The notes: generated from the letters alone by a model not told the origin. A stretch of DNA of 64,000 nucleotides from Arthrobacter sp. DNA4 (GCF_024362385.1 NZ_CP101466.1:4278001-4342000), one strand, 5' to 3'. Positions 39,601-49,209 are shown, counted from the stretch's first letter. A program made the numbers and translations.

Positions 39601-40139
39601 AGCGCCTCCAGCGCGCCCTTGGTGAAGCGCTTGTCCGCGATGCCCTCCACCGCCTCAAGGTCCAGGGGCACGTTGTCGATCAGGTAGAACCGGCCGACGC
39701 TGGACTCGGTGCCGTTCTTGGGCAGGTCGAACAGCGCCGAGACCGTCACCCGCGTGCCGGCGGCGTTATCGAACGTCAGGGCGACGGCGGACCAGGTGGC
39801 ACCCGGGCGCTGGAACGCGCTCGCCGAGCCCTCGCCCACGGCCTTGTCCCCCACCTTGCCGCGCATGTACGTGAAAGTGGTCCGCTTGTCCTCCACGGCA
39901 CCCGAACGCTGCGCGGCGGCTTCGTTGGACCGTGGCCGGGCATCGAACACCCGCAGCATCGCATCGAAGAGCGTGGACTTGCCCACGCCGGAGTTGCCCG
40001 TCAGCAGGGTGCCGTTCCGGTCCACGTGCATCGTGTGCGCGCCGTGGAACGTCCCCCAGTTGACCACCTGCACCAAGGCAAGCCGCATCTGTCCCGGGTT
40101 GGTCACGTCCCCCAAGGGAAGCATGCTCGCGATTGTCAC
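36683..40139 (-). pseudogene. jetC: jetC / mksB-like SMC ATPase of a Wadjet-type operon, split by a frameshift
   Basis: Two adjacent frames together make one SMC-like ATPase of about 1151 residues. The first (40139 to 37269, GTG start overlapping jetB in GTGA) has Walker A GNSGVGKST (residues 48-56) and long coiled-coil arms. The second (open from about 37324 down to 36683) has the signature TGSMSGGERQR and Walker B TVMMDEAF. A single extra base between 37272 and 37324 separates them; removing one G of the GGG at 37319-37321 restores one frame. Without the C-terminal half ATP cannot be hydrolysed, so as written the protein is dead. It may be a real mutation or a sequence error. In intact systems JetC works with JetA and JetB as a loop-extruding motor against plasmids. 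No jetD follows. Confidence 0.85.
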
Positions 40140-41089
40140 TGTCCTGCCTCCTTAGCTGTGGTTGGGAACGACGACAGCGCTGCTGCCCCCGCCCCTTCGC
40201 CGGGCAGCATTGGTCCCGCGGACCATGCGCCCCGCTCCGACAGGCCCGATGCCACTCCCGGGGCGGCAGCGCCGTCGTCGTCATTCTCGTCCCCACCTTG
40301 GGCGTCAAACTCCAACAGTGCTTCCGTGCCTGTGGGGTCCGCCGAGGCTGCTACCAGGGCCTCGATGTGGGCCGGGATGTCGCCGATGTTTTCGAACGGG
40401 AGGGCCAGGGGCAAGGCGTTGGAGATGGTGTAGACGTCATCCAGTCCGGTGGGGAGCAGGAGCTGGCGGGCCAGGAGCTTGGTGATGGCGCGGGTGACCA
40501 CGTCGGAGTCGCGGAGGGCGTCCTGCTGGCCGGCGGGCTGGTAGTGCGCCACCAGGTCCGTGATTTCCTCGCGGGTGATGGTGGGGTCCGTCTGGGCCGT
40601 GACGTGCCGGTCCAGCAGCAGGCGCAGCCGGAGCAGCACGATGGTTTCCACCCGGCTGAGGGCGCGCTGCTGGCGCAGGATGCTGGACCGGGTGCTGCCG
40701 CCGATCACCTCCGGATCCACGGGGCGCAGGACGGCGATTTTCCGCTCATGGTCCAGCTGCAGGGTCAGGAACAGCTCGGAAAGGCGGCTGCGCAGGATCA
40801 CCTGGTTGTCCAGCAGCACTGTCCAGAGCTTTTCGTCCCGGCCGCCGTCAATGTAGGGGCCCTTGAGGAGCTTCACCAGGGCCTGCCGCACCTTCATCGA
40901 CAGGACTCCGGTGTCGCCGGGGAACAAGGCGGCTCCGTCGACGAAGGTGTCGCGGGGTGAAACAGGTCCGGGGTACCCAGCGCCCGGTGCCGTCCTGGTT
41001 TCAACCTGCTCAACCAACGACTCATCCAGGTGTTCTCCAGCCGGGGTTTCCGCGGACTCAACTACCGGCGTCGTGCTTTCCTCAGTCAT
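40136..41089 (-). CDS. jetB: DUF4194 protein, JetB / MksE-like (KITE subunit)
   Basis: The 317-residue protein has a DUF4194 core (about residues 60-245, with [45 protein letters not shown] and [16 protein letters not shown]) of the JetB/MksE class. A disordered acidic and Ala/Gly-rich C-terminal tail follows. In Wadjet and Mks complexes this is the KITE subunit that binds the kleisin JetA and DNA. The gene overlaps jetA by eight bases and jetC by four, so the three are translated together and in equal dosage. The long acidic tail (about 265-317) is not part of the family core. Confidence 0.88.
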   Translation of the reverse strand: MTEESTTPVVESAETPAGEHLDESLVEQVETRTAPGAGYPGPVSPRDTFVDGAALFPGDTGVLSMKVRQALVKLLKGPYIDGGRDEKLWTVLLDNQVILRSRLSELFLTLQLDHERKIAVLRPVDPEVIGGSTRSSILRQQRALSRVETIVLLRLRLLLDRHVTAQTDPTITREEITDLVAHYQPAGQQDALRDSDVVTRAITKLLARQLLLPTGLDDVYTISNALPLALPFENIGDIPAHIEALVAASADPTGTEALLEFDAQGGDENDDDGAAAPGVASGLSERGAWSAGPMLPGEGAGAAALSSFPTTAKEAGQ

Positions 41090-42539
41090 CTGAATCCTTT
41101 GCGAGCGTGACCACCGGCAGGTAGGCCCTGCGGGTGGAGCCGTCTATCTGTTCGAAGTCCAGGCCATCCCAGGCGCGGCGGTCGAAGTCCGCCCCTGCGT
41201 GCAGGGCTTCCGAGAGGAGGGCGCGGATGGTGTTGATGTGCTGCTCTTCGGGCGGCAGCTGGTGCCAGGCATCGGCAAGGGTTGCAGCTCCTGCCATGGC
41301 CGCCCGGACTACCGCCGGTTTGGCCTTGCCGGTCCGCGGCGAGCGCACTCGGTCCGAGTCCGTGAAGGCGATGGGATCGGCCAGGCGGGGCGGTGCCGCG
41401 AACTCGTCGGGATCGAAAAGCTTCACCATGGACAGGGACTCGAAGCCGGCGTTGTAAAGGACCGGCCCGGGTACCAGGCCGGGGCGTTCCCGCTCGTACG
41501 GGAGGGAACGGATGGCCTGCTCCGCTTCCCGCAGGACCTGCCGCAGCCGGACCGACTGGCGGAAGTCGTCGCTCTGGACGTAGGTGTTGAGGCTTTCGCT
41601 GAGCTTGCCGTAGATGCGCTGGATCTGGCTGTGCTGCTGGCGGAGCTCGGCCACCAGGTTCTTCAACGTTTCCCGGTCGTCGGGCGAGAGGTCGTCGGCG
41701 AACTGGCGGCTCAGCACCTCGCCGATGGCCGACCGGAACCTCAGCTGCTGCTGCGGATCCTCCAGGAATGCCGTGAAGGACCGGAACGTCCTGCCCTCGG
41801 GACTTTGCCGAAGCCGCTTGTCGGCCTCCAGGACCTGCGCCATGGTGGCGCCCTTGGTCAGGGACTCCTCGATGATCTGGTTGCGGAGGCCGCCCACCAA
41901 TTCCTCGATGCGGTCACGCATCTTCTTGTAGTCCGCGGGCAGGCTGGCCGCCAGGTCCAGGATGTTTCCGGCGGCCTCCACCGCTTCATCGTCATCCAGC
42001 AGGCCGTCAAACTCGCCCGTACTGATGTCCTGGATGAGCTGCTGCCGCTCTTCGATTTCCTCTTCCAGGGCCTCAAGCCGGGCGCTCTGGTCCGGGTTCG
42101 TTTCGTTGGCGAGCTTCTCCACGTCGCCCAGCAGGGTGCCCAGGCGGGAGCCGTTCAGGGTGGAACGTTCGCTGGAGAGGCTGTCCAGGAAGGCGAGCAC
42201 GCGCGCTGCCGGCTCGGTTGCCTCATAAACGATCTGGCCTGACTGGTTGCGGCGGGTCAGGAACTGCCGCCGGGTCCATTCGTCGCCGAAAGCCTTTCCG
42301 TTGGCCCCTCCCCCCAGCCCGGGATCCTGGCGGCGGAGCTCCTCAAGGAAGGAGTCGACGTCGGCATGGAATTCCTCGAGCGGAACCTGCGGCCGGGTGC
42401 GGGTGAAGGAAGCCTGGAGCACCGCAATCACCCACGGCGCCGAACGGGTCAGGGCCCAGGCAGGCCCCTTGGTGAGGAGTTCGAGGTCCCGGAGCCGGGC
42501 GCTGATGGCGTCAGCGGATGACCTGGCGGAGCGGGGCAC
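41082..42539 (-). CDS. jetA: DUF3375 protein, JetA / MksF-like (kleisin subunit)
   Basis: The 485-residue protein matches DUF3375: N-terminal winged-helix region with [24 protein letters not shown], a helical middle with repeated heptads (about 130-330) and a C-terminal winged helix ending in the [20 protein letters not shown] segment. In Wadjet (JetABCD) and MksBEFG condensins this is the kleisin that bridges the SMC heads. The GTG at 42539 is chosen: AAGGAG lies five bases upstream, whereas the ORF extension to 42611 has no site and unlike sequence. It is the first gene of the jetABC operon and intact. No recombinase, integrase or IS is seen next to the operon. Confidence 0.88.
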   Translation of the reverse strand: MPRSARSSADAISARLRDLELLTKGPAWALTRSAPWVIAVLQASFTRTRPQVPLEEFHADVDSFLEELRRQDPGLGGGANGKAFGDEWTRRQFLTRRNQSGQIVYEATEPAARVLAFLDSLSSERSTLNGSRLGTLLGDVEKLANETNPDQSARLEALEEEIEERQQLIQDISTGEFDGLLDDDEAVEAAGNILDLAASLPADYKKMRDRIEELVGGLRNQIIEESLTKGATMAQVLEADKRLRQSPEGRTFRSFTAFLEDPQQQLRFRSAIGEVLSRQFADDLSPDDRETLKNLVAELRQQHSQIQRIYGKLSESLNTYVQSDDFRQSVRLRQVLREAEQAIRSLPYERERPGLVPGPVLYNAGFESLSMVKLFDPDEFAAPPRLADPIAFTDSDRVRSPRTGKAKPAVVRAAMAGAATLADAWHQLPPEEQHINTIRALLSEALHAGADFDRRAWDGLDFEQIDGSTRRAYLPVVTLAKDSDD

Positions 42540-42798
42540 ACACTCTCCTTGGGCTGGTGGGCGGGGGCTGGGCAGGGGGTGCCCGAAGTGGACGGACCGG
42601 AAAACTGCCAACTACAAGGTTAACGCAGGCCGCCGCGACCGCTTCGTGACCTACCTGCGGGTAGTGTTTCAATCCCGTATCAACAGTCACATCAGCCCCA
42701 TCCAGCACTGGCTGGGGAGGCATCCGTCCCCCTACGCTTCTGCTACTGGTCTTCGCCACCGCAGTCTTATGCACAGCAACGTCGCAGCAGGGGGATTC

Positions 42799-43101
42799 AT
42801 GCAGTTCGATCTAAGCTCAGTGGAAACGTCAACTTTGGTCTTCATTGGGACACTGGTATTTGGTGCATTATTGGCCGCCTTCGTCCTCACGGCCGGGCTG
42901 GTTGCCCTGGTAGTGCTGGGGGCAGGGAAGCTCACCTGGATGGTGGTGGCCAATACCCTGATGGCGGTGGTCCACGGAATCAACTCCGCCTGGGACAGGC
43001 TGGTCCACCGCGCCTCGGCCGTCGAGCTTCCCGGCGATTTCCAGCCCCAGCCATCCCCTAGCACCGGAACCTACCCGCGGGTAATCTTGAGGGACAGCTG
43101 A
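42799..43101 (+). CDS. Small single-pass membrane protein, unknown
   Basis: The 100-residue product (MQFDLSSVETSTLVFIGTLV...) has one long hydrophobic helix or two short ones (about residues 13-56) and a hydrophilic C-terminal tail of about 40 residues ending PRVILRDS. A GGGGG run lies five bases before the ATG at 42799. The frame is open far upstream to 42247, but that part is antisense to jetA and is not coding. I do not recognise a family. It lies alone between jetA (divergent) and the acyl-CoA dehydrogenase gene 61 bases downstream. Confidence 0.6.
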   Translation: MQFDLSSVETSTLVFIGTLVFGALLAAFVLTAGLVALVVLGAGKLTWMVVANTLMAVVHGINSAWDRLVHRASAVELPGDFQPQPSPSTGTYPRVILRDS

Positions 43102-43162
43102 AGGGTTCTCCAACCCGGCGGATCCATGGCTACACCGGCCAATCCGGCCAAGGAGATAACCC

Positions 43163-45163
43163 ATGACCTCCGCAACTGACAGCCAGGCCAAAGACGCCCC
43201 GGCTGAAGAAACCCCCGTCCCCGCCGGAAACATCGGCGCCGGTGCTACCGCCGAAGATGCCCGGGCCGTCGCCGAGGCCGCCCGGGAAACAGGCTGGGAC
43301 CGCCCCAGCTTCGCCAAGGGCCTCTATCTGGGCAATTTCGACCTGGACCTGGTCCACCCGTGGCCCGCCGCGGACCCCGCCTCCGTGGACCGGGGCGAGG
43401 CGTTCATGTCCCGCCTCACCGAGTTCGCAAAAACCATGTCCGGCCGCGTCATCGAACGGGATGCGAAGATTCCGGACGAGTACATCAAGGGCCTGGCGGA
43501 CCTGGGTGTCTTCGGGATGAAGATCCCGGAGGAGTACGGGGGGCTGGGCCTCTCCCTGGTGTACTACGGCCGGGCCCTCGCCCTGCTGGGCAGCGTGCAC
43601 CCCAGCCTTGGTGCCCTCATCTCCGCCCACCAGTCCATCGGCGTGCCGGAGCCCGTCAAAGTCTTCGGCACGCCCGAACAGAAGCGCGAGTACCTGCCGC
43701 GGTGTGCCGCAGGCGCCGTCACGGCCTTCCTCCTCACCGAACCGGACGTGGGGAGCGACCCTGCCCGCCTGGGCAGCACCGCAACGCCAACGGACGACGG
43801 CGACGCGTACCTTTTGGACGGCGTGAAACTTTGGACCACCAACGGCGTAATCGCCGAACTGGTGGTGGTCATGGCGGTGGTCCCGGCGCACACCGATCCT
43901 GACGGCACCCGGCACAAGGGCGGTATCAGCGCCTTCGTGGTGGAGATGGATTCTCCCGGCATCACGGTGGAGAACCGCAACGCGTTCATGGGCCTGCGCG
44001 GCATCGAGAACGGCGTGACCCGCTTCCACCAGGTCCGGGTGCCCGCCGCCAACCGGCTGGGCCGCGAGGGCCAGGGCCTGAAGATCGCGCTCACCACGCT
44101 CAACACCGGCCGCCTTGCGCTGCCCGCGCTGTGCGTGGCGTCCGGGCGATGGAGCCTGAAAATCGCCCGGGAATGGTCCAATGCGCGCACCCAGTGGGGC
44201 AGACCCGTGGGCGAACACGAGGCCGTGGGCAAGAAAATTGCCTTCATCGCGGCCTCGGCCTTTGCCCTGGACGCCGTATTTGAACTGTCCGCCGAACTTG
44301 CCGATGCCGGGCAGAAGGACGTCCGCATCGAAGCGGCGCTCGCAAAGCTTTGGGCCACGGAGATCAGCTGCCGGATCGCCGACGAGCTGGTCCAGATCCG
44401 GGGCGGGCGGGGATTCGAAACGGCCGAGTCACTGGCCGCCCGCGGGGAACGTGCAGTGCCGGCGGAGCAACAGCTGCGGGACCTCCGCATCAACAGGATC
44501 TTCGAAGGTTCCTCCGAAATCATGCGGCTGCTGATTGCACGGGAAGCCGTGGACGCGCACCTTGCCGCCGCGGGCGATCTTGCCTCCCTGGATGCGAGCC
44601 TGGCCGACAAGGCAAAGGCCGCCGTCGGCGCTTCCGGCTTCTACGCCAAGTGGCTGCCCAAGCTGGTGGCGGGGGCCGGCATGGACCCCCGCTCGTATGG
44701 TGAGTTCGGCAGGCTGGCCAGACACCTTCGCTTCGTTGAACGCTCGTCGCGGCGGCTGGCGCGGCAAACCTTCTACGGCATGGGCCGGTGGCAGGCCAAG
44801 CTCGAACGCAAGCAGGCGTTCCTGGGCCGCGTCGTGGACATCGGCGCGGAACTGTTTGCCATGACAGCGTGCTGTTCCCGGGCCGAGATGCTCCTCAAGA
44901 CCTCCCCTGACAAGGCCGCCGGCGCCTATGAGCTCGCCGACGCTTATTGCGAGCAGGCGAGGGTGCGCGTGGACGAATACTTCGACCAGCTGTGGCGCAA
45001 CACGGACGACGCCGACCAAACACTGACGCGCAAGGTCCTCGCCGGCGATTATGAATGGCTGGAAGTGGGGGTCCTGGACCAGTCCGAAGGCACCGGTCCC
45101 TGGATCGCAGATGCTTCCCCGGGACCTTCCGCCAAAGAGGACCTTCACCGGAAGTACCGGTAA
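43163..45163 (+). CDS. Acyl-CoA dehydrogenase, long-chain type with C-terminal extension
   Basis: The 666-residue protein has the acyl-CoA dehydrogenase order: N-terminal helical domain (about 75-190, FGMKIPEEYGGLGLS), beta domain (190-300, AFLLTEPDVGSDPA and WTTNG), C-terminal helical domain with the FAD/active-site segment NRIFEGSSEIMRL (about 445-457, with the Glu as likely base). About 190 further residues follow, as in VLCAD/ACAD9-like enzymes. It oxidises acyl-CoA to trans-2-enoyl-CoA, with electrons going to an electron-transfer flavoprotein. AAGGAG precedes the ATG at 43163. It stands alone; no other beta-oxidation gene adjoins, so the chain length used in the cell is open. Confidence 0.92.
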   Translation: MTSATDSQAKDAPAEETPVPAGNIGAGATAEDARAVAEAARETGWDRPSFAKGLYLGNFDLDLVHPWPAADPASVDRGEAFMSRLTEFAKTMSGRVIERDAKIPDEYIKGLADLGVFGMKIPEEYGGLGLSLVYYGRALALLGSVHPSLGALISAHQSIGVPEPVKVFGTPEQKREYLPRCAAGAVTAFLLTEPDVGSDPARLGSTATPTDDGDAYLLDGVKLWTTNGVIAELVVVMAVVPAHTDPDGTRHKGGISAFVVEMDSPGITVENRNAFMGLRGIENGVTRFHQVRVPAANRLGREGQGLKIALTTLNTGRLALPALCVASGRWSLKIAREWSNARTQWGRPVGEHEAVGKKIAFIAASAFALDAVFELSAELADAGQKDVRIEAALAKLWATEISCRIADELVQIRGGRGFETAESLAARGERAVPAEQQLRDLRINRIFEGSSEIMRLLIAREAVDAHLAAAGDLASLDASLADKAKAAVGASGFYAKWLPKLVAGAGMDPRSYGEFGRLARHLRFVERSSRRLARQTFYGMGRWQAKLERKQAFLGRVVDIGAELFAMTACCSRAEMLLKTSPDKAAGAYELADAYCEQARVRVDEYFDQLWRNTDDADQTLTRKVLAGDYEWLEVGVLDQSEGTGPWIADASPGPSAKEDLHRKYR

Positions 45164-45180
45164 AACCGCAGGTCACAAAA

Positions 45181-45198
45181 TAGTAAGCACGCTTGCTA
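45181..45198. promoter_or_regulatory. Operator-like palindrome before a membrane-protein gene
   Basis: TAGTAAGCACGCTTGCTA is palindromic at most positions (AAGC and GCTT arms). It lies 30 bases before the ATG at 45228, in a gap of 64 bases that must hold the promoter. It may be a repressor site of unknown protein; the regulator is not in this window. Confidence 0.4.
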
Positions 45199-45227
45199 TC
45201 ACCCGGGGCGGGTGGTTGAGTTGAGCC

Positions 45228-46076
45228 ATGAGCAGCTCAACGGACCCAGAGAACCTGCCTCCCCGCCGTGCCCGGGAGGATGAAACCACCCGGGGCGGAA
45301 GCCACCGGGAAGCAGCCGCGGATGATGCCGCCACGCGTTCGATGGACCAGGCACCGGTTCGCCCAAGGGACCGCGACCGGGACGTGGACCGGGACTACGT
45401 GGCGCCGACGGCGGAGCGGACGTATGAACCCGCCCCGACTACGGCGACACCTGGGGTGGCGCCCGTGGCGGACCCAACGCTGGCAAACCGGGAAACCGCC
45501 GTGGCGCGCCAGAAGGAGCGGTTCGGGGGCATCAAGGTTGGCTCTGCCTTCTTTGGCTGGCTGACCGCCACCGGCATGGCCGTCCTGCTGACCGCACTGG
45601 TGGCAGCAGCCGGGACCGCCGTGGGCCTTGCCAGCAACACGGACGTCAACCAGGCCGTGAACCAGGCGGCGCAGAACAGCGGCACCGTTGGACTGGTGGG
45701 AATCATTGTTCTACTGGTGATCCTGTTCCTCTCCTATTACTGCGGCGGCTACGTGGCAGGCCGGATGGCGCGCTTCAACGGCGCCAAGCAGGGGCTCATG
45801 GTGTGGGTGTGGGCGTTGATCGCGGCCATCGTGGTGGCCGTGCTGGGACTCGTGGCGGGGCAGCAGTTCAACGTCCTGGCCAACCTGAACAGCTTTCCGC
45901 GCATCCCGATCAATGAGGGACAGCTCACCACCACCAGCATCATCGCCGCGGTCGTCGTTGCCGTGGTGGCCCTCGTGGGTGCGGTGCTGGGTGGCCTGGC
46001 GGGCATGCGGTTCCACCGGAAGGTTGACCGTGCCGGGTTCACCCCGGACAGCGAGTTTTACGACGACGAGGAGTAG
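45228..46076 (+). CDS. Four-TM membrane protein with long disordered N-terminus, unknown
   Basis: The 282-residue protein has a charged, disordered first 95 residues rich in Arg/Asp/Pro, then four TM helices (about 105-135, 150-172, 188-208, 235-260) and a short acidic tail (DSEFYDDEE). The glycine-rich helices and CGGYVAGRMARFNGA loop resemble YrzE/TIGR-type small membrane proteins, but I cannot name a function. It is preceded by the operator-like palindrome at 45181, so it may be stress-controlled. It is convergent with the YchJ gene with no gap between stops. Confidence 0.75.
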   Translation: MSSSTDPENLPPRRAREDETTRGGSHREAAADDAATRSMDQAPVRPRDRDRDVDRDYVAPTAERTYEPAPTTATPGVAPVADPTLANRETAVARQKERFGGIKVGSAFFGWLTATGMAVLLTALVAAAGTAVGLASNTDVNQAVNQAAQNSGTVGLVGIIVLLVILFLSYYCGGYVAGRMARFNGAKQGLMVWVWALIAAIVVAVLGLVAGQQFNVLANLNSFPRIPINEGQLTTTSIIAAVVVAVVALVGAVLGGLAGMRFHRKVDRAGFTPDSEFYDDEE

Positions 46077-46475
46077 TCAGGCGAGGATGTCGCCGTCCAC
46101 GTACAGCCAGTGTCCGCCCTCCCGGACGAACCGGCTGTTCTCATGAAGGACGCCGCGCTCCTTGCCGTGCCGGTAGAACGCCTTGAATTCCACGGTCCCT
46201 TCCGCGTCGAAGGGGCCGCCGTTCCCGGTGGCCACGATGTCCAGGCGGCGCCATTCCATGGCAGGGTCCAGGTCCAGGGCTGCCGGCGCGGTGGACGGAT
46301 GGTGTGTGCGCAGCAGGTAGGCCTCGTCCAGCAAGGCAAAGGCGCTGTACCGGGACCGCATCAGCTGTTCCGCCGTTGCGGCCTCCGCCCTGCCGGAATG
46401 GAACCGGCCACAGCACGCCGCGTAGGGATCTCCGGACAGACATATGCAGTTTGCGGAATCTATTGATGCGGTCAC
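46077..46475 (-). CDS. YchJ-family protein with SEC-C-type cysteine motif
   Basis: The 132-residue protein starts with a SEC-C-like zinc-ligand cluster (C10-x-C12 ... C21-C22 ... H26 in CICLSGDPYAACCGRFHSG). It continues with the YchJ/UPF0225 NTF2-like domain (SRYSAFALLDEAYLLRTHHP, WRRLDIV, VEFKAFYR). The biochemical role is unknown. The start is a GTG at 46475; an earlier start is not evident. The length fits the family. It is divergent from the membrane-protein gene at 46645. Confidence 0.88.
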   Translation of the reverse strand: MTASIDSANCICLSGDPYAACCGRFHSGRAEAATAEQLMRSRYSAFALLDEAYLLRTHHPSTAPAALDLDPAMEWRRLDIVATGNGGPFDAEGTVEFKAFYRHGKERGVLHENSRFVREGGHWLYVDGDILA

Positions 46476-46644
46476 CCGGCGATGCTGTCACATCGGGTAA
46501 CAGCTTCGCTACAACCTGGCACCGCGCCCTGCCCACCCGGGCACGGCCGGACAAAAATCCGTATGGTGGAGAAGGAACTTTGCGCCCGGCCCTGTGCGCC
46601 GGACGCAGGCCCAGGATGTGGATGTTGGCCAGAGAGGAGAAGAC

Positions 46645-47295
46645 GTGGAGAACCCGGACACCCTCGTCCTCAACCTGACCTTCCTGGGCACGATGGGCGT
46701 GGCTCTCCTGATGTTCCTGGTCCTCTTCCTGCTCGGAGTTATTACCCTGGTCCTCGCGGGTTTGGGGCGCCTCACGGCCGTCGTGCTGATGACGCTGCTC
46801 GGGCGGGCGCCAGGCAAACGGGATTCCGCCGGTTTCGTAAGCACACCCGCCCAGCAGGTGCACCCCCGGATGACGTTCCGGGAACGTGCCGCCGCGCTGA
46901 AGCCGGACCGCCTGAAAGACTCGCTGCGCACCGCCGTCGTACGCCATCCGAAACTTGCCGCAGCCCGCCCTGAACCGCAGGTCCTCGCCGAAGACTGGGC
47001 CTCCGCTGTGGCGGAGGCTGACAAGCGCGCCCAGGCCAGGGCGCGCGCGGCTGCGCCGGAAATCAAACTGTCCGTGCGGGATCTTCCGGATCCGGCCGTG
47101 CCTGCGGACAAGGTCTCCGAGGTAGCACCGCTGGTGGAATCCGCCCTGCACAACCACCGGCCGCCGCACGAGATGCCGCGGTCCTTCAAGAAGCCCCAGC
47201 CGCTGCATCCGATGCCGCCGCTGGACACCGGGTCCCTCGTTTCCCTGGTAAGCCCGCAGCAGGTGCTCAAGGAGCAGGCCAAGGAGAATGGCTAA
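46645..47295 (+). CDS. Membrane-anchored protein of unknown function
   Basis: The 216-residue product has one or two hydrophobic helices near the N-terminus (about residues 8-52) and a charged cytoplasmic-type remainder rich in Ala/Lys/Pro (VAEADKRAQARARAA, HEMPRSFKKPQPLHPMPP). The GTG at 46645 is chosen because GAGGAG lies eight bases upstream; the ORF continues to 46594 but that part reads like leader sequence. No family is recognised. The aldo/keto reductase gene starts 39 bases later but has its own likely promoter. Confidence 0.65.
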   Translation: MENPDTLVLNLTFLGTMGVALLMFLVLFLLGVITLVLAGLGRLTAVVLMTLLGRAPGKRDSAGFVSTPAQQVHPRMTFRERAAALKPDRLKDSLRTAVVRHPKLAAARPEPQVLAEDWASAVAEADKRAQARARAAAPEIKLSVRDLPDPAVPADKVSEVAPLVESALHNHRPPHEMPRSFKKPQPLHPMPPLDTGSLVSLVSPQQVLKEQAKENG

Positions 47296-47334
47296 GCCCT
47301 TACCTCGGGCAACCATGTGGGTTAGCGTGAACAC

Positions 47335-48339
47335 ATGGAATTCAGATACCTCGGAAACAGCGGCTTCAAAGTCTCGGAAATTACGTTCGGCAACTGGCTG
47401 ACCCACGGCTCCCAGGTGGAAAACGACGTCGCAACCCAGTGCGTGCGCGCGGCCCTCGATGCCGGCATCAGCACCTTCGACACGGCGGACGTCTACGCCA
47501 ACACGGCCGCGGAAACCGTCCTGGGCCAGGCCCTGAAGGATGAGCGCCGCGAGTCCCTGGAAATATTCACCAAGGTTTTTGGCCCCACCGGCCCCAAGGG
47601 CAAGAACGATCTTGGCCTGTCCCGCAAGCACATCATGGAATCCATCAACGGTTCGCTGCGCCGGCTGCAGACCGACTACGTGGACCTCTACCAGGCCCAC
47701 CGCTACGACTTCGAAACACCGCTGGAAGAAACCATGCAGGCGTTCGCGGACATCGTCCGGCAGGGCAAGGCGCTGTACATCGGCGTGAGTGAATGGACCG
47801 CGGAACAGCTCCGCGAGGGCCACAGGCTGTCCAGGGAACTGGGCTTCCAGCTCATCTCCAACCAGCCGCAGTACTCCATGCTCTGGCGCGTGATCGAGGC
47901 CGAGGTGGTCCCGGCGTCGGAAGAGCTGGGCGTGTCCCAGATTGTCTGGTCGCCCATGGCCCAGGGTGTCCTCAGCGGCAAGTATTTGCCCGGCCAGCCC
48001 GCCCCCGAAGGCAGCCGCGCCACGGATGAAAAGGGCGGCGCCAAAATGATCCAGCGGTGGATGCGCGACGACGTCCTGGCAGCCGTGCAGGAACTGAAGC
48101 CGATTGCCCAGGAAGCCGGGCTCACCATGCCGCAGCTCGCTGTGGCATGGGTGCTGCAGAACCCCAACGTGGCGTCCGCCATCGTGGGCGCCTCCCGTCC
48201 CGAGCAGATTGCCGACAGCGTGGGCGCGGCCGGCGTGAAGCTGGAGGCGGAGGTCCTCAAGCGGATCGACGACGCCGTCGGTGGCCTCGCCGAACGCGAC
48301 CCCGCACAGACCAAGTCGCCGGCCACCCGGGAAGCCTAA
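47335..48339 (+). CDS. Aldo/keto reductase (potassium-channel beta-subunit-like)
   Basis: The 334-residue TIM-barrel oxidoreductase shows the AKR catalytic tetrad D49, Y54, K80 and H122 (FDTADVY, FTKVFG, QAHRYD). The NADPH-binding C-terminal part is IVGASRPEQIADSVGA. The length and WRVIEAEVVPASEELGVSQIVWSPMAQGVLSGKY match the KCNAB/YghZ-like subgroup. It reduces aldehydes or ketones with NADPH; its substrate is open. No ribosome binding site is evident before the ATG, and GTTAGCGT eight bases upstream could be a -10, so the mRNA may be leaderless. The next gene starts directly after its stop (TAAGTG). Confidence 0.93.
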   Translation: MEFRYLGNSGFKVSEITFGNWLTHGSQVENDVATQCVRAALDAGISTFDTADVYANTAAETVLGQALKDERRESLEIFTKVFGPTGPKGKNDLGLSRKHIMESINGSLRRLQTDYVDLYQAHRYDFETPLEETMQAFADIVRQGKALYIGVSEWTAEQLREGHRLSRELGFQLISNQPQYSMLWRVIEAEVVPASEELGVSQIVWSPMAQGVLSGKYLPGQPAPEGSRATDEKGGAKMIQRWMRDDVLAAVQELKPIAQEAGLTMPQLAVAWVLQNPNVASAIVGASRPEQIADSVGAAGVKLEAEVLKRIDDAVGGLAERDPAQTKSPATREA

Positions 48340-49209
48340 GTGGCGTCCCCGACGGAACTGCCGGACCTGCCGGACCTCGCTGTCACCGGATCCACCGGAG
48401 GCCTGGGCGGAATGGTGGCACGGCAACTTGCCGCGTCCGGTTTCGCCCAGCGCCTGCTGGTGCGCGACGCCGCACGAGCCCCGCAGCTGGATGATGCGCA
48501 TCCGGTGGTGTGTTCCTACGGGGACGGCGCCGCCTCCCGCCAGGCGCTGGACGGCGCGAAAGTCCTGTTCATGGTGTCCGCCGCCGAGGCCGAAGACCGG
48601 CTGCAGCAGCACTACGCATTCGTGGACGCTGCTGCGGCTGCCGAGGTGGAGCACGTGGTGTACACCTCCTTCTACGGGGCGGCACCGGATGCCACCTTCA
48701 CCCTGGCCAGGGACCACTACGCCACGGAGGAGCGGATCAAGGCGTCCGGGATGGCGTACACCTTCCTGCGCGACAACTTTTACCTCGACTTCCTGCCGTT
48801 GATGACCGGCGACGACGGCGTGATCCGGGGTCCTGCCGGGGATGGCGTTTTCTCCGGGGTAGCCCGGGAGGACGTTGCCCGCAGCGCCCACGCCGTGCTG
48901 CGGGATCCTGCCATCCACAAGGGCAAGACCTACCACCTGACCGGCCCGGAGGAACTGAGCATGGCGCAGGCCGCCGAGGTGCTGAGCGCCGGCACGGGGC
49001 GGACGGTGCGCTACCAGCCGGAGACGGTGGAGGAAGCCTACGCGTCCCGGGCTTCCTACGGCGCCCCGCAGTGGCAGCTGGACGCGTGGGTCAGCACCTA
49101 TACGGCGATGGCGGCGGGCGAGATGGCAGGGCTTTCGCCGGATGTGCATGGACTGACCGGGCAGGACCCCATCAGCCTGGCCGAGTTCCTGACCCGGCCG
49201 GTGCTGTAG
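48340..49209 (+). CDS. NmrA-like NAD(P)-binding oxidoreductase
   Basis: The 289-residue protein has a Rossmann motif TGSTGGLG (residues 16-23) and is of the atypical SDR NmrA/QOR2-like class (VSAAEAEDRLQQHYAFVDAA, HVVYTSFYGAAPDATFTLARDH, FLRDNFYLDFLP, TYHLTGPEELSMAQAAEVLS). Such proteins reduce quinones or act as redox sensors. It begins with a GTG immediately after the TAA of the aldo/keto reductase gene, so both are one operon and translation is likely coupled. The downstream molybdoenzyme is 86 bases away and may be separate. Confidence 0.9.
   Translation: MASPTELPDLPDLAVTGSTGGLGGMVARQLAASGFAQRLLVRDAARAPQLDDAHPVVCSYGDGAASRQALDGAKVLFMVSAAEAEDRLQQHYAFVDAAAAAEVEHVVYTSFYGAAPDATFTLARDHYATEERIKASGMAYTFLRDNFYLDFLPLMTGDDGVIRGPAGDGVFSGVAREDVARSAHAVLRDPAIHKGKTYHLTGPEELSMAQAAEVLSAGTGRTVRYQPETVEEAYASRASYGAPQWQLDAWVSTYTAMAAGEMAGLSPDVHGLTGQDPISLAEFLTRPVL

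Noticed and set aside
37245..40433. A 1062-codon plus-strand ORF
   Set aside because: It is antisense to jetC and jetB, whose domains and overlaps are clear. Its translation is low-complexity Gly/Arg/Val-rich sequence without any motif; long shadow frames are common in high-GC DNA.
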